A stretch of DNA of 64,000 nucleotides, taken from Nitrospirota bacterium. Lineage in GTDB: Bacteria; Nitrospirota; UBA9217. Positions 17,723 through 25,758 of this stretch are shown in pieces. The first letter of the stretch is position 1; each line of letters opens with the position of its first letter. The position numbers were made by a program, and so were the translations under genes. Where the stretch lies: positions 8,498 through 72,497 of the forward strand of contig JALNZF010000015.1 in assembly GCA_023229435.1 (NCBI GenBank), read 5' to 3'. The notes beneath the pieces were generated by a model. The model was not told the DNA's origin. It saw only the letters and a program-made list of their open reading frames with translations, and did not search any database.

Positions 17723-18163
17723 ATGAAAAAAAATAGTTCAAAAGGTTTCACCTTAATCGAAATCATGGTTGTTATCATTATCCTTGGCCTGCTCGCCGGC
17801 CTCGTGCTGCCGAAGTTTTTGGGACAGGAGGAAAAGGCGAAGGTCGAGGTTTCGAAAACGCAGATCCGGGCTTTGGAGAGCGCGCTCGATGCGTTCAAGC
17901 TCGATAACGGGTTCTATCCAGGGTCTGAGCAGGGGCTTGAGGCGCTTATCAAACAACCCGAGATTGGCCGTATTCCGTCGAAGTGGCGGGAAGGCGGTTA
18001 TCTCAAGCCTGCGCGGATCCCGAAAGACCCCTGGGGCAAAGAGTATGTCTACATCTCACCCGGAAGCGAGAACAGGGAGTACGAGATCATTTCCTACGGT
18101 GCCGACAACGAGCCCGGCGGTGAGGGCAACAACGCGGACATCGAGAGCTGGAAGATACAGTAA
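17723..18163 (+). CDS. gspG: Major pseudopilin GspG
   Basis: The major pseudopilin, 146 residues. The short leader MKKNSSKG ends at the prepilin peptidase site, followed by FTLIEIMVVIIILGLLAGLV with Glu at +5. The C-terminal domain has the usual GspG features, including DPWGKEY and the calcium-site region near the end. ATG 17723 has AAAGGAG upstream. The peptidase (GspO/PilD) is not in this window. Confidence 0.96.
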   Translation: MKKNSSKGFTLIEIMVVIIILGLLAGLVLPKFLGQEEKAKVEVSKTQIRALESALDAFKLDNGFYPGSEQGLEALIKQPEIGRIPSKWREGGYLKPARIPKDPWGKEYVYISPGSENREYEIISYGADNEPGGEGNNADIESWKIQ

Positions 18164-18195
18164 AGTGCGGAATGCGGAGTGCGGAATGCGGAATG
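18164..18195. repeat. Heptamer array (GCGGAAT type), left arm
   Basis: Four units of 7 nt (GCGGAAT or GCGGAGT) directly after the gspG stop. They contain both the only usable gspH start codon and its GGAG ribosome-binding site. The complementary arm is at 18231-18262. Confidence 0.8.
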
Positions 18196-18752
18196 TTATA
18201 ACAGGAGCGGATGAGGCTTCTCGATGCATCACTCCGCATTCCGCGCTCGCAACTCCGCACTCAAAGGGCTTCACGCTCATCGAGCTCACGGTCATTATCG
18301 TGATTCTTGGCGTTATGCTGACGCTGATCATTCCCCGCTTGGGCGAACTCGGCGAGGCGAACCTGAAACGGAGCGCCAGACATCTGTCTAGCACGATACG
18401 ATTTCTGAAAGACGAGTCTCAGGCGCGGAAGGACGTCTACCGCCTCCGCTTTGATGTCCAGGCAGGGCACTACTGGGCCGAGGTCATGACCCAGACGAAC
18501 GAGAAGACCGTGGAATTCAAACGGTTCTCTTCAGAGATGGGGTCCGAGGGAAGCCTTTCAGGCCAGACGACATTTCGGGATGTGCGGGTCGGCAGCCATC
18601 CCGATGATCCCTATATCCAATTTACTCCGGACGGGTGGGTGGAGAATGCATTCATCTATCTGAAGGACGGCGACGACAAGCCCTTCACCCTGATCGTCAA
18701 GCCGCTTACCGGCGATACCGAGCTTCGCGAGGGATATGTGGAGGAGAGATGA
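18186..18752 (+). CDS. gspH: Minor pseudopilin GspH with repeat-derived leader
   Basis: A minor pseudopilin, 188 residues from ATG 18186. The prepilin motif is KG-FTLIELTVIIVILGVM, with Glu at +5, followed by a GspH-type beta domain. The leader before the cleavage Gly is 27 residues, much longer than the usual 6-10, and is translated largely from heptamer repeats (its end reads TPHSALATPHSKG). There is no other in-frame start downstream of 18186; GTG 18165 upstream is also within the repeat. The stop overlaps the gspI start. Confidence 0.9.
   Translation: MRNVITGADEASRCITPHSALATPHSKGFTLIELTVIIVILGVMLTLIIPRLGELGEANLKRSARHLSSTIRFLKDESQARKDVYRLRFDVQAGHYWAEVMTQTNEKTVEFKRFSSEMGSEGSLSGQTTFRDVRVGSHPDDPYIQFTPDGWVENAFIYLKDGDDKPFTLIVKPLTGDTELREGYVEER
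18231..18262. repeat. Heptamer array (ATTCCGC type), right arm
   Basis: The inverted complement of 18164-18195, encoding the end of the GspH leader and finishing exactly where the conserved KGFTLIE codons begin. Confidence 0.75.
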
Positions 18753-19150
18753 CCTGGGTCGTGGGTCATGGGTCAAGGGTTAGAGTACAACAAGGCGGTT
18801 TTACTCTCCTCGAGGTGATGGTCGCCGTAACGATCATGTCCATGGTGCTGGTGACCCTTCTGGGGCTTCAGAGCAGAACCACCCAGGACGTGAAGCTGGC
18901 GGAACATATCACCACGGCGACCATGCTTGCAAAGCGCATGATGGTGGACACCATCGGGACCAAGCCGTTGCAGCCTGTTGAGGATGACGGGGACTTCACG
19001 GGCGAGGACAATTTCAGTGACTACGCCTGGAAGAGGACTATTTCTCAGATCCCTCTTTTCGGCGCTGTGTTCATCACCGAGATCCGTGTCGCGGTCCTGT
19101 GGACGGAAGGCACGCGGTTGGAAATGGTGGAACTGGTGGACTATGAATAA
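18749..19150 (+). CDS. gspI: Minor pseudopilin GspI
   Basis: A 133-residue minor pseudopilin with the motif GG-FTLLEVMVAVTIMSMVLV and Glu at +5. ATG 18749 overlaps the gspH stop (ATGA) and follows GAGGAG. Its 15-residue leader is also encoded by a short 7-nt-period repeat (GGGTCRT, 18755-18783), different from those in gspH and gspJ. GspI is a helical minor pseudopilin that pairs with GspJ and GspK at the tip. Confidence 0.92.
   Translation: MTWVVGHGSRVRVQQGGFTLLEVMVAVTIMSMVLVTLLGLQSRTTQDVKLAEHITTATMLAKRMMVDTIGTKPLQPVEDDGDFTGEDNFSDYAWKRTISQIPLFGAVFITEIRVAVLWTEGTRLEMVELVDYE
18755..18783. repeat. Heptamer array (GGGTCRT type) inside gspI leader
   Basis: Units GGGTCGT, GGGTCAT, GGGTCAA and GGGTTAG in succession, within the leader codons of gspI. 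Confidence 0.7.
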
Positions 19151-19850
19151 TAGTTCGGAGTTCGGAGTTGGGAGTTCGGAGTGGGAAAAACAGGGCCGGA
19201 TGAGATGTTCAAATCCGCATTCCGCATTCCGCACTCCGCATTCGAAGGGTTTTACCCTGCTCGAAGTGCTCATCGCCGTGGCGATCATGTCGGGGATCGT
19301 GACCGTGATCTATACAAGCTTTTCCACCGCGGGCAGGAATGTAGAGCAGGCGGAGATAAAACGGGACCAGACGGACCTTGCACGGACCCTCGTGTCTAAG
19401 CTTTCAAACGATATCACGAATGCTTACTATAACCCGTTGATGACCGAGACGATATTTTACGGCAAGAAATCGACAACAGCTCAGGATGAACAGCGGTACG
19501 ACAGCATTTACCTCACCACGCTGACGAACTGGCGCAAGCCCGATTCAAAGGAAAGCGACCTGTGGGAGGTGGGTTACCGGTTCGATGAACAACCGGATAA
19601 AAGCGCCAGGATCATGGTCCGCAATGAAAAGCGGGAGCTTGGGAAGGACAATCCTCCACCCCTGGAGGGTGGAACAGATTTCGTTATTACCGATCGACTC
19701 AAGGGGTTCCGCCTGCGGTATTCCGACGGAATAAACTGGGTCGATGAGTGGGACAGCAAGACCCGCCTCTCGCCGCCGAGGGCGGTGGAGATCGCGCTGG
19801 AATTCCCTGATGGTTCGTTCTATATCACGCGGGTGGAAGTGTGGCGGTGA
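19143..19850 (+). CDS. gspJ: Minor pseudopilin GspJ with repeat-derived leader
   Basis: A minor pseudopilin of 235 residues from ATG 19143, or 216 from ATG 19200. The motif is KG-FTLLEVLIAVAIMSGIV with Glu at +5, followed by a beta-rich domain. The leader ends NPHSAFRTPHSKG, nearly the same as the GspH leader, because both are translated from the same heptamer repeat family. The first ATG overlaps the gspI end by 8 nt. Confidence 0.9.
   Translation: MNNSSEFGVGSSEWEKQGRMRCSNPHSAFRTPHSKGFTLLEVLIAVAIMSGIVTVIYTSFSTAGRNVEQAEIKRDQTDLARTLVSKLSNDITNAYYNPLMTETIFYGKKSTTAQDEQRYDSIYLTTLTNWRKPDSKESDLWEVGYRFDEQPDKSARIMVRNEKRELGKDNPPPLEGGTDFVITDRLKGFRLRYSDGINWVDEWDSKTRLSPPRAVEIALEFPDGSFYITRVEVWR
19151..19186. 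repeat. Heptamer array (GGAGTTC type), left arm in gspJ
   Basis: Five units of GGAGTTC-like 7-mers just after the gspI stop, encoding the start of the long GspJ leader. Confidence 0.75.
19215..19244. repeat. Heptamer array (CGCATTC type), right arm in gspJ
   Basis: CCGCATT and CCGCACT units in inverted orientation, ending at the codons for KGFTLLE. Confidence 0.75.
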
Positions 19851-19855
19851 TCAGT

Positions 19856-19882
19856 TTGGAGTTCGGAGTGCGGAGTGACGGA
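19856..19882. repeat. Heptamer array at the gspJ-gspK junction
   Basis: GGAGTTC, GGAGTGC and GGAGTGA in succession. It lies upstream of the preferred gspK start (19898). Confidence 0.65.
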
Positions 19883-19897
19883 AAAAAATCAGGCTTG

Positions 19898-20746
19898 ATG
19901 AAGAACGATCGCGGTGTCGCGCTGATCATCGTTCTCTTGGTGACGGCGCTGCTGATCGCGCTTATCTTTGAGTTTGCCTATGGTACGAGGATAAGCCTTC
20001 GCGCGGCCGTCAATTTCCGTGACAGTCAGCGCGCCTACTACCTGGCGCGTTCGGGGGTGAATTTTGTCGGGAGATATCTCGCCGGCAACCTGCAGATGGA
20101 CCCGGAGACGGGCAAAGACCACAAATATGACAAGCTTGAGCAATTGGAGTGGCAATCAGTGCCGTTCATTCCGGGCAGCGATTCGGAACTCAGGGTGCGA
20201 TGGGAAGATGAAGCGGGGAAGATAAAGATCACCGACGTGCAGACGAACCCATACAGGCAATCTATGCTGAACAAACTTTTCGAGAATAATGGCATTGACC
20301 GCACTGTTTACGATAAAATGACCGATATCAGAAGCGGAATAAAGGATATTGGCTTGCTGACCGGATTGCATCAATATATGAGCGATGAAGATTACCTTAA
20401 AGTGAATAATTTTGTGACAACAAGCCAGGTGGATAAGATCGACATTAATACTGCGTCCCCGGAAGTGCTGCAAAGCCTCGGGATAAGCGCAGGAGCGGCC
20501 GGCTTGATCATCGAAGCGCGAAACAATGCAACCTTTATTGACCACGCGAAGGTCAGCGAATTCGCCGGCATCAACAACGTCAAGCTGCAGACCACGGACT
20601 TGCTCGTTGCGAATTTTTTAACTGAAACAAGCAATGTTTTCAAGGTGTATTCCTACGCAACCGTGGGAGGATACACGAAGCAGGTTGAGGCCGTTATTAC
20701 GCGGTCAACAACAGGATTTACCGTACAGTACTGGAGAGCGTTGTGA
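19898..20746 (+). CDS. gspK: Type II secretion protein GspK
   Basis: A minor pseudopilin capping the pseudopilus, 282 residues. The start at ATG 19898 gives the typical leader MKNDRG followed by VALIIVLLVTALLIALIFEF; GspK characteristically lacks Glu at +5 and has Val here. A helix-hairpin-helix-like part (KIDINTASPEVLQSLG) is present, as in other GspK proteins. GTG 19841 is an alternative start that would run through a heptamer repeat. The stop overlaps the gspL start by 4 nt. Confidence 0.9.
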   Translation: MKNDRGVALIIVLLVTALLIALIFEFAYGTRISLRAAVNFRDSQRAYYLARSGVNFVGRYLAGNLQMDPETGKDHKYDKLEQLEWQSVPFIPGSDSELRVRWEDEAGKIKITDVQTNPYRQSMLNKLFENNGIDRTVYDKMTDIRSGIKDIGLLTGLHQYMSDEDYLKVNNFVTTSQVDKIDINTASPEVLQSLGISAGAAGLIIEARNNATFIDHAKVSEFAGINNVKLQTTDLLVANFLTETSNVFKVYSYATVGGYTKQVEAVITRSTTGFTVQYWRAL

Positions 20747-22074
20747 AGATCGTCGGGTTGAACATAGATAAAGGACGGGTGGCCGCGTCGGTCGTCGTGA
20801 CCGGCTTGCGTCAAACAGAGTTCAAGGAGTCTTTCAACCGCGCCTTTGCCACCGACGCGGAGCTGGTCGACATTCTGAAAGAGAAAGCCGCGGAATGGGC
20901 AGGCGCGCGGATCGTCTCTTCGATCCCCGGGCGCCATTTCAGCCAGCGTATCGTCCACTTCCCCTTTGTTGACCGCAAACGCATCGAAAAGGCCCTGCCC
21001 TTCGAGATCGAGGACAGCTTGCCGTTTCCTCTCGACGATGTGGAGATCGACCACTTTTCCCTGGACAAGGCGGAAAAGGATAGTGCCAAGAAGAAAGAGG
21101 CCACGGTGCTCGGCATCATGCTGTCCAGGGCGGTCCTGCGGCAGCACCTCCAGCTTCTTGCATCGGCCGGCATGGACCCGCAGGTTATCGTACCTTCTTA
21201 TATCGGCCTCTATTTTGTATCAAGGATGGTCCCTGTTGAGGGGAACGCCGTTCTGATAGACGGCAGTGATCTTTGCACAAAGTCAGGGAACACGGTGACC
21301 GCCTGCAGAAGCTTTTCCGAGAGCGGGGCGACAACGGGGATCAGTCATACGCTGAAAGCGCTTGAAATCGAGAGCCACGAGCGGGTGGAGAAAGCATACC
21401 TGTTGTCTGCGAATGACCGCTTGAGCGCGGAGCTTGCGGACCTTGGAATAGCGGTGGAGCAGGTCACGCCTGAGTTCAAGGGGAAGAAGGCCGCCGATCC
21501 CGTGAGTCTCGGGCTCGCGTTGTCCGAGCAAATCAACTTCCGCAAGGGGGAGTTCGCTTATCGTCTGGTCGATATAGGTATCCGCAAGAGGAAACGCACC
21601 CTCATTATCGCGGGGGTTGTGGCAGTGTCGCTTGCCGCGGCGAACTTTGGGGTGAAGTCGTACCTCGTCGGGTCAAGCTACGGGAAACTGAACAAGGAGA
21701 TCCAGGAGATGTACCGTCAGGTATTTCCCGATGCCAGGAACGTTGCCGATCCAATGCGGCAGCTTCGCACCAAACTCGACGAGGCCAGGAAAAAGTTCGG
21801 CGTGCTCGGGGCCGGGACCTCCGCGCTTGACGTGATGAAGGCGGTGACCGAGGGGATTCCCAAGGAAGTACGGGTGAACTTTCAGGAATTCAATCTGGAC
21901 GGAGACCGCTTGAAGCTCCAGGGTGAGGCGGCATCGTTCGAGTCCGTTGACAAGATAAAGGAACAACTCCAGAAGGCCGCGCCCTTCAGCGACGTAGCCG
22001 TGCTTGACACTCGCATGGGAGTTGACAACAAGGTGAAGTTCCGGTTCGAGATCAAATTGAAGCAGACGTTGTGA
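20743..22074 (+). CDS. gspL: Type II secretion protein GspL / PilM-like
   Basis: A 443-residue inner-membrane protein that recruits GspE. The N-terminal cytoplasmic actin-like domain (about 1-275, beginning VKIVGLNIDKGRVAASVV) is followed by a single membrane helix (about 285-302) and a periplasmic ferredoxin-like domain. GTG 20743 overlaps the gspK stop. Confidence 0.9.
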   Translation: MKIVGLNIDKGRVAASVVVTGLRQTEFKESFNRAFATDAELVDILKEKAAEWAGARIVSSIPGRHFSQRIVHFPFVDRKRIEKALPFEIEDSLPFPLDDVEIDHFSLDKAEKDSAKKKEATVLGIMLSRAVLRQHLQLLASAGMDPQVIVPSYIGLYFVSRMVPVEGNAVLIDGSDLCTKSGNTVTACRSFSESGATTGISHTLKALEIESHERVEKAYLLSANDRLSAELADLGIAVEQVTPEFKGKKAADPVSLGLALSEQINFRKGEFAYRLVDIGIRKRKRTLIIAGVVAVSLAAANFGVKSYLVGSSYGKLNKEIQEMYRQVFPDARNVADPMRQLRTKLDEARKKFGVLGAGTSALDVMKAVTEGIPKEVRVNFQEFNLDGDRLKLQGEAASFESVDKIKEQLQKAAPFSDVAVLDTRMGVDNKVKFRFEIKLKQTL

Positions 22075-22081
22075 ATATAAA

Positions 22082-22111
22082 TGCGGAGTTCGGAGTGCGG
22101 AGTGCGGAATA
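22082..22111. repeat. Heptamer array between gspL and gspM
   Basis: GCGGAGT, TCGGAGT, GCGGAGT and GCGGAAT in succession. Confidence 0.7.
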
Positions 22112-22154
22112 CAAAACACAAAAAACAAATACGTGATTATAGCGGGAGAATTCC

Positions 22155-22655
22155 TTGAAACTTGAATCACGCGATAAAAAGACGCTTCTCATCGGCGGCG
22201 TGGTTGCGGCAATCATCCTGCTCTACGTTTTCGTGGTGTCTCCATTGACCTCCGACCTGGCCCGCAAGCGGGAGCTGATCCCGAAAAAAGAGCGTGACCT
22301 GGTGGAGATGGGCGTGCTCAAGGACCAGTACCTTGAGATACAGAAGCGTCTGCAGCAGGCACAGGCCGCTGCCGCGAAGCGCGGCCCCCTGCTGACCGAG
22401 ATCGAAAACCTCACCAAGCGGGCGAACCTGAGCGGCAAAATGGTATCGCTCAAGCCGCAGGCGGGCGTCCAGACCGAGGCTTTCAAGGAGAGCACCGTCG
22501 AGATAAAACTCGACAACGTTACGCTGTACGATATTGTGAATTACGTTTATCAACTCGAGCAGGATGGGCTTCGGATCAAGAAGCTGAATTTCAAGCCCCG
22601 ATATGATAATCCCAAGCTGCTGAACTCGACGATCCTTGTCTCAAGCGCCGAATAG
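22155..22655 (+). CDS. gspM: Type II secretion protein GspM
   Basis: A 166-residue bitopic inner-membrane protein. One membrane helix (about 13-33) is followed by a coiled coil (about 40-80) and a ferredoxin-like domain. It starts at TTG 22155 behind GGGAG; no better start exists. It works with GspL in the inner-membrane platform. Confidence 0.85.
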   Translation: MKLESRDKKTLLIGGVVAAIILLYVFVVSPLTSDLARKRELIPKKERDLVEMGVLKDQYLEIQKRLQQAQAAAAKRGPLLTEIENLTKRANLSGKMVSLKPQAGVQTEAFKESTVEIKLDNVTLYDIVNYVYQLEQDGLRIKKLNFKPRYDNPKLLNSTILVSSAE

Positions 22656-22686
22656 ACATTTAGCTTTTTTAAAACTTTTCCAGGAT

Positions 22687-23517
22687 ATGCCAGATAAAAA
22701 ATCACTCATCCGATGGCTGTCATTTACCGCGTATTTTGTCGCGGTATTTCTGATCTTTCTTCTGCTGCGCTTTCCCTTTGACCGGGTCGGGACAAAGCTG
22801 GAATCCGAGGTCCGCCTGCGCACGCCGTTTGAGCTCTCCATAGCACATATTTCACCGCGGTTCTTTAATAGTTTCGTGCTTTCCGACGTGGTCGTTTCGG
22901 ACAAGGCCGGCAAGATCCTGTTCGAGAGCCCGTCCGTCAGGACCACGGTCTCGCTTCTCAACTTTCTTCGCGGCCGGCTCTCGCTCGACATGAAGGCCAG
23001 GGCCTACGGCGGAGAACTATTTGTCAGGACGCAGCTGGGGCAGCCAAAGCAGTACCTTCTGTTTGATGCCAACGAACTGGATATTGGATCCTACGCATTA
23101 CTGAAGGAGCTTGGTTTCAAGCTTTCCGGCAAGTTGGGCGGGAACTTCGAGATGACCGGCGATTCGGGCAAAGGGAGATTGTGGATCAAGGGATTGACCT
23201 CGCGAGAATTGAAGATCAAGGGGTTCTCCATCCCGGACCTTGACTTTGAACAGTGCTGGCTTGATGCGGAGATCAAAGGTGACCGCCTGACGATCAAAAA
23301 GCTTGAGCTCGAGGGCAAGGAACTGAAGGTCCGGTGTCTGGGAGACCTGGTCTTGCGAGAGCGCGGCACGATCAACCTGACAATAAAACTCAAGCCGTCG
23401 GAGCGGATGGCGAGGGAACAGGAGGGGATCTTTTCTCTCTTGAAGAATAAAGATGCCGAAGGGTTCTACCAGTTCAGTCTTGGCGGCACGCTGTCCGAGC
23501 CCCTGCCGAGGCTGTAG
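22687..23517 (+). CDS. gspN: Type II secretion protein GspN
   Basis: A 276-residue protein with an N-terminal membrane helix (about 7-30) and an AsmA/GspN-like extended beta domain. Start 22687 (MPDKKSL) leaves 31 nt after gspM; the frame is open to an earlier start at 22636 that would overlap gspM. GspN is an optional last gene of type II operons. Its position after gspM supports the call more than the sequence does. Confidence 0.75.
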   Translation: MPDKKSLIRWLSFTAYFVAVFLIFLLLRFPFDRVGTKLESEVRLRTPFELSIAHISPRFFNSFVLSDVVVSDKAGKILFESPSVRTTVSLLNFLRGRLSLDMKARAYGGELFVRTQLGQPKQYLLFDANELDIGSYALLKELGFKLSGKLGGNFEMTGDSGKGRLWIKGLTSRELKIKGFSIPDLDFEQCWLDAEIKGDRLTIKKLELEGKELKVRCLGDLVLRERGTINLTIKLKPSERMAREQEGIFSLLKNKDAEGFYQFSLGGTLSEPLPRL

Positions 23518-23529
23518 CTTTTCGCCCCA

Positions 23530-24552
23530 TCAGAATTTGAACAACAACTCCGCGTAGGTGCCATGCCGGGTGACTGTCACCCAATCGAGGGTTGACTGCG
23601 GTGCGGCGCCATCTGCGAAATAGACCGTATCAGTCCCGTTTTCCGCATACAGGTAAAAATAGCGGTACCCTCCCGACAGTTCCACATTCTCCGAAAGATC
23701 ATACGCCAGCCCCAGCGATGCTTCGTATCCATACCCCTTGTTTGACTTCTGAATAAAATTCGGCGACTGAATCCTGAAATCCGACGGATCCGTGCCTGCG
23801 CGCAGGTTCCAGTATCCCTCGCCCTGATAGTTCACATAGGGATAGACCGAGAGCGTGCCGGAATACGAAAAGCCTTTTGCCAGCTCTGTCTGGTGTACGA
23901 CTCCCGCCTTCAACAAGTCCCAGGAAAAGTCAAAGGTAGAGCTGAGCACCTGGTTCGGTGGGAAGGGCCCGACGGGAGGAAAGTTGGTTCCATCGAATGG
24001 CACGGAAACGGTTTGAACGGCGTTGGTCATCTGAAGTTTATCCCCGTAATGAAGAAATCCCAGGACAAAACCCCAGGGGCCCGCCTGCTTATCAGCGAAC
24101 CGTTTGGTGTTGTAGGTAAAGTTGACGCCCCAGAGCCGTACGGCGCCATCGAGGCTGTTCGTTGATTGCGAAAATGCAATCCCTCCGCCCGATGACGGAA
24201 GAAAACGGTCTGTATCCGCTCCCCGGCCTCCCGAGATCGATCCGTATCCATACACTGCATCGAATGCAAATCGTGGTGCTACATTCCCACCTGCGGTCAT
24301 GATGATCAGTGGACTGTCTATTTTCTTGAAATCCAACTGCGACTCGATCTTCCCCGCGACGCCGGTGCTGGTGGTATAGGGAAAGGATATTTGCCACTTC
24401 GCGTCTGCCTGGGTGAACCATCCCTGGAGGCCAACGGCGGAATTGATCTCACTATCCTCATCATCTCGGCCATCGATAAACCCTGCGAATCCGATAAGCG
24501 GGAACAGAACAACTATCATGAAAAGAAACAACGCTGCTTTTCTGCTTGTCAC
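23530..24552 (-). CDS. Outer-membrane beta-barrel protein
   Basis: About 340 residues with a signal peptide (about 1-23) and alternating strand-like segments ending in aromatic residues. The C-terminus TYAELLFKF ends in Phe, the outer-membrane targeting signature. The family is unclear; the N-terminal half is Gly/Ser-rich. Start GTG 24552 has GAGG upstream; another GTG is at 24558. The gene converges on gspN with a 12-nt gap and could be a type II substrate or a simple porin. Confidence 0.7.
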   Translation of the reverse strand: MTSRKAALFLFMIVVLFPLIGFAGFIDGRDDEDSEINSAVGLQGWFTQADAKWQISFPYTTSTGVAGKIESQLDFKKIDSPLIIMTAGGNVAPRFAFDAVYGYGSISGGRGADTDRFLPSSGGGIAFSQSTNSLDGAVRLWGVNFTYNTKRFADKQAGPWGFVLGFLHYGDKLQMTNAVQTVSVPFDGTNFPPVGPFPPNQVLSSTFDFSWDLLKAGVVHQTELAKGFSYSGTLSVYPYVNYQGEGYWNLRAGTDPSDFRIQSPNFIQKSNKGYGYEASLGLAYDLSENVELSGGYRYFYLYAENGTDTVYFADGAAPQSTLDWVTVTRHGTYAELLFKF

Positions 24553-24840
24553 GAGCACCTCGCATAACGATGGAACAAAGGGTTACCCCGCAGCGACATC
24601 CTACGACGGTTCGAAATCATAGCGGTTAGCAATACCTTTGTCAAGATTTGAATGGGCTGTCTGTCTCCGCTCACGCATAATTTATCTGACATGCCGATGG
24701 CCCTTCGTGCCTATTTTCTATGCCAATGATTAAATGCGCATCGTTATGAAATCTTCGTCTACTCACGAGCCGATGCCTCTCACCGTCAAAGCCGGCATGA
24801 AATCAACAGGTTCACTGAAAACGAAGGGCGTCACTGCTGT
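24553..24840. other. Intergenic region between divergent outer-membrane protein genes
   Basis: About 290 nt with no gene. It should carry the minus-strand promoter and any activator sites for the sigma-54 promoter at 24841; I could not assign a clear NtrC site. Confidence 0.4.
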
Positions 24841-24856
24841 TGGCATGAGCGTTGCA
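24841..24856 (+). promoter_or_regulatory. Sigma-54 (-24/-12) promoter of the amtB-glnB operon
   Basis: TGGCATGAGCGTTGCA has GG and GC exactly 10 nt apart and matches the consensus TGGCACN5TTGCA except for one T. It lies 116 nt upstream of the outer-membrane protein gene that starts the operon. Confidence 0.8.
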
Positions 24857-24972
24857 ATATGGAATGTCATGAAGATTGTTGCATAGAAGCAAAGCAAGGG
24901 CGCCAGAGGCCTTCATTACCATGCCTTATCATGAGGCGGGGAATAATCGTAAAGGGGAAAGAGGAGGATACA

Positions 24973-25704
24973 ATGAAAAAGATCGCGGTAGTTTTAAGTT
25001 TCCTGTTTTTAGCAGCAGGGGCGGCCCAGGCAACGCCGTCAACACAGATCTGGATCCCGTCATCGGACATCCAGCCGTTCAATAAGTGGCATATTGGTTT
25101 TGATCAGTATATCAAGGTAAAGAAGACCGATGCGGGTACCCGGGAGACGACCGTGGTCAACAACGGGATCACGGTCGGCGTGCTTCCCTTCGAGAAGATA
25201 CAGGCCGAGGCAGGCATTGACCAGCGCACGGTCAGCCTCGAGCCGTATGATTCCAACCCGCTCTATTACAATGCCAAGATCGGGACTCCTGAAGGCGCCC
25301 TTTTCACCGGGTCACCTGCCGTCGCAATCGGCGGCTATGATTTTGGCACCAAGAAGGACCTGACCGATTATAATATTATCTATGGTGTTATCGCGAAAAC
25401 GCTTGGTGTTGCCGGCCGTTTCTCTGTGGGCTACTACGCGGGGAACGACAAACTTCTTCTCGACAAGAACGGAGAGAAAGACGAAGCCGGGTTGCTCCTG
25501 TCCTGGGACCGCACCATGAGCGAGATCTCGGACAAGCTCTGGGTTGCCGTGGATTATCAGGGCGCTGAGAATGGCTACGGCGCAACGAGCTTCGGGCTTG
25601 CGTGGAAGTTCGCACCGAACGTCGGCGTCATTGTCGGATACGATATCTGGACGAACGATACGTTGAAGCCGACCGCGACGTTCCAGGTGGATATCGACTT
25701 GTAA
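24973..25704 (+). CDS. Outer-membrane protein of the amtB operon
   Basis: A 243-residue protein with a signal peptide (MKKIAVVLSFLFLAAGAAQA) and a series of amphipathic strands, probably a small outer-membrane barrel. ATG 24973 has GAGGAGG 6 nt upstream. It is the first gene after a sigma-54 promoter and precedes amtB by 54 nt, which suggests a role when ammonium is scarce, perhaps as a pore. I do not recognise a named family. Confidence 0.75.
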   Translation: MKKIAVVLSFLFLAAGAAQATPSTQIWIPSSDIQPFNKWHIGFDQYIKVKKTDAGTRETTVVNNGITVGVLPFEKIQAEAGIDQRTVSLEPYDSNPLYYNAKIGTPEGALFTGSPAVAIGGYDFGTKKDLTDYNIIYGVIAKTLGVAGRFSVGYYAGNDKLLLDKNGEKDEAGLLLSWDRTMSEISDKLWVAVDYQGAENGYGATSFGLAWKFAPNVGVIVGYDIWTNDTLKPTATFQVDIDL

Positions 25705-25758
25705 TACACACATTCAGTTGTCATTGATTCAGGGAACTCATTGAAAGGGAGGTTTATC

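Noticed and set aside
17769..18185. Long upstream extension of gspH through gspG
   Set aside because: It is the gspG sequence read in another frame; gspH starts within the heptamer repeat.
17488..19882. CRISPR array
   Set aside because: Repeat units are 7 nt, directly abutting and degenerate, with no spacers or cas genes.
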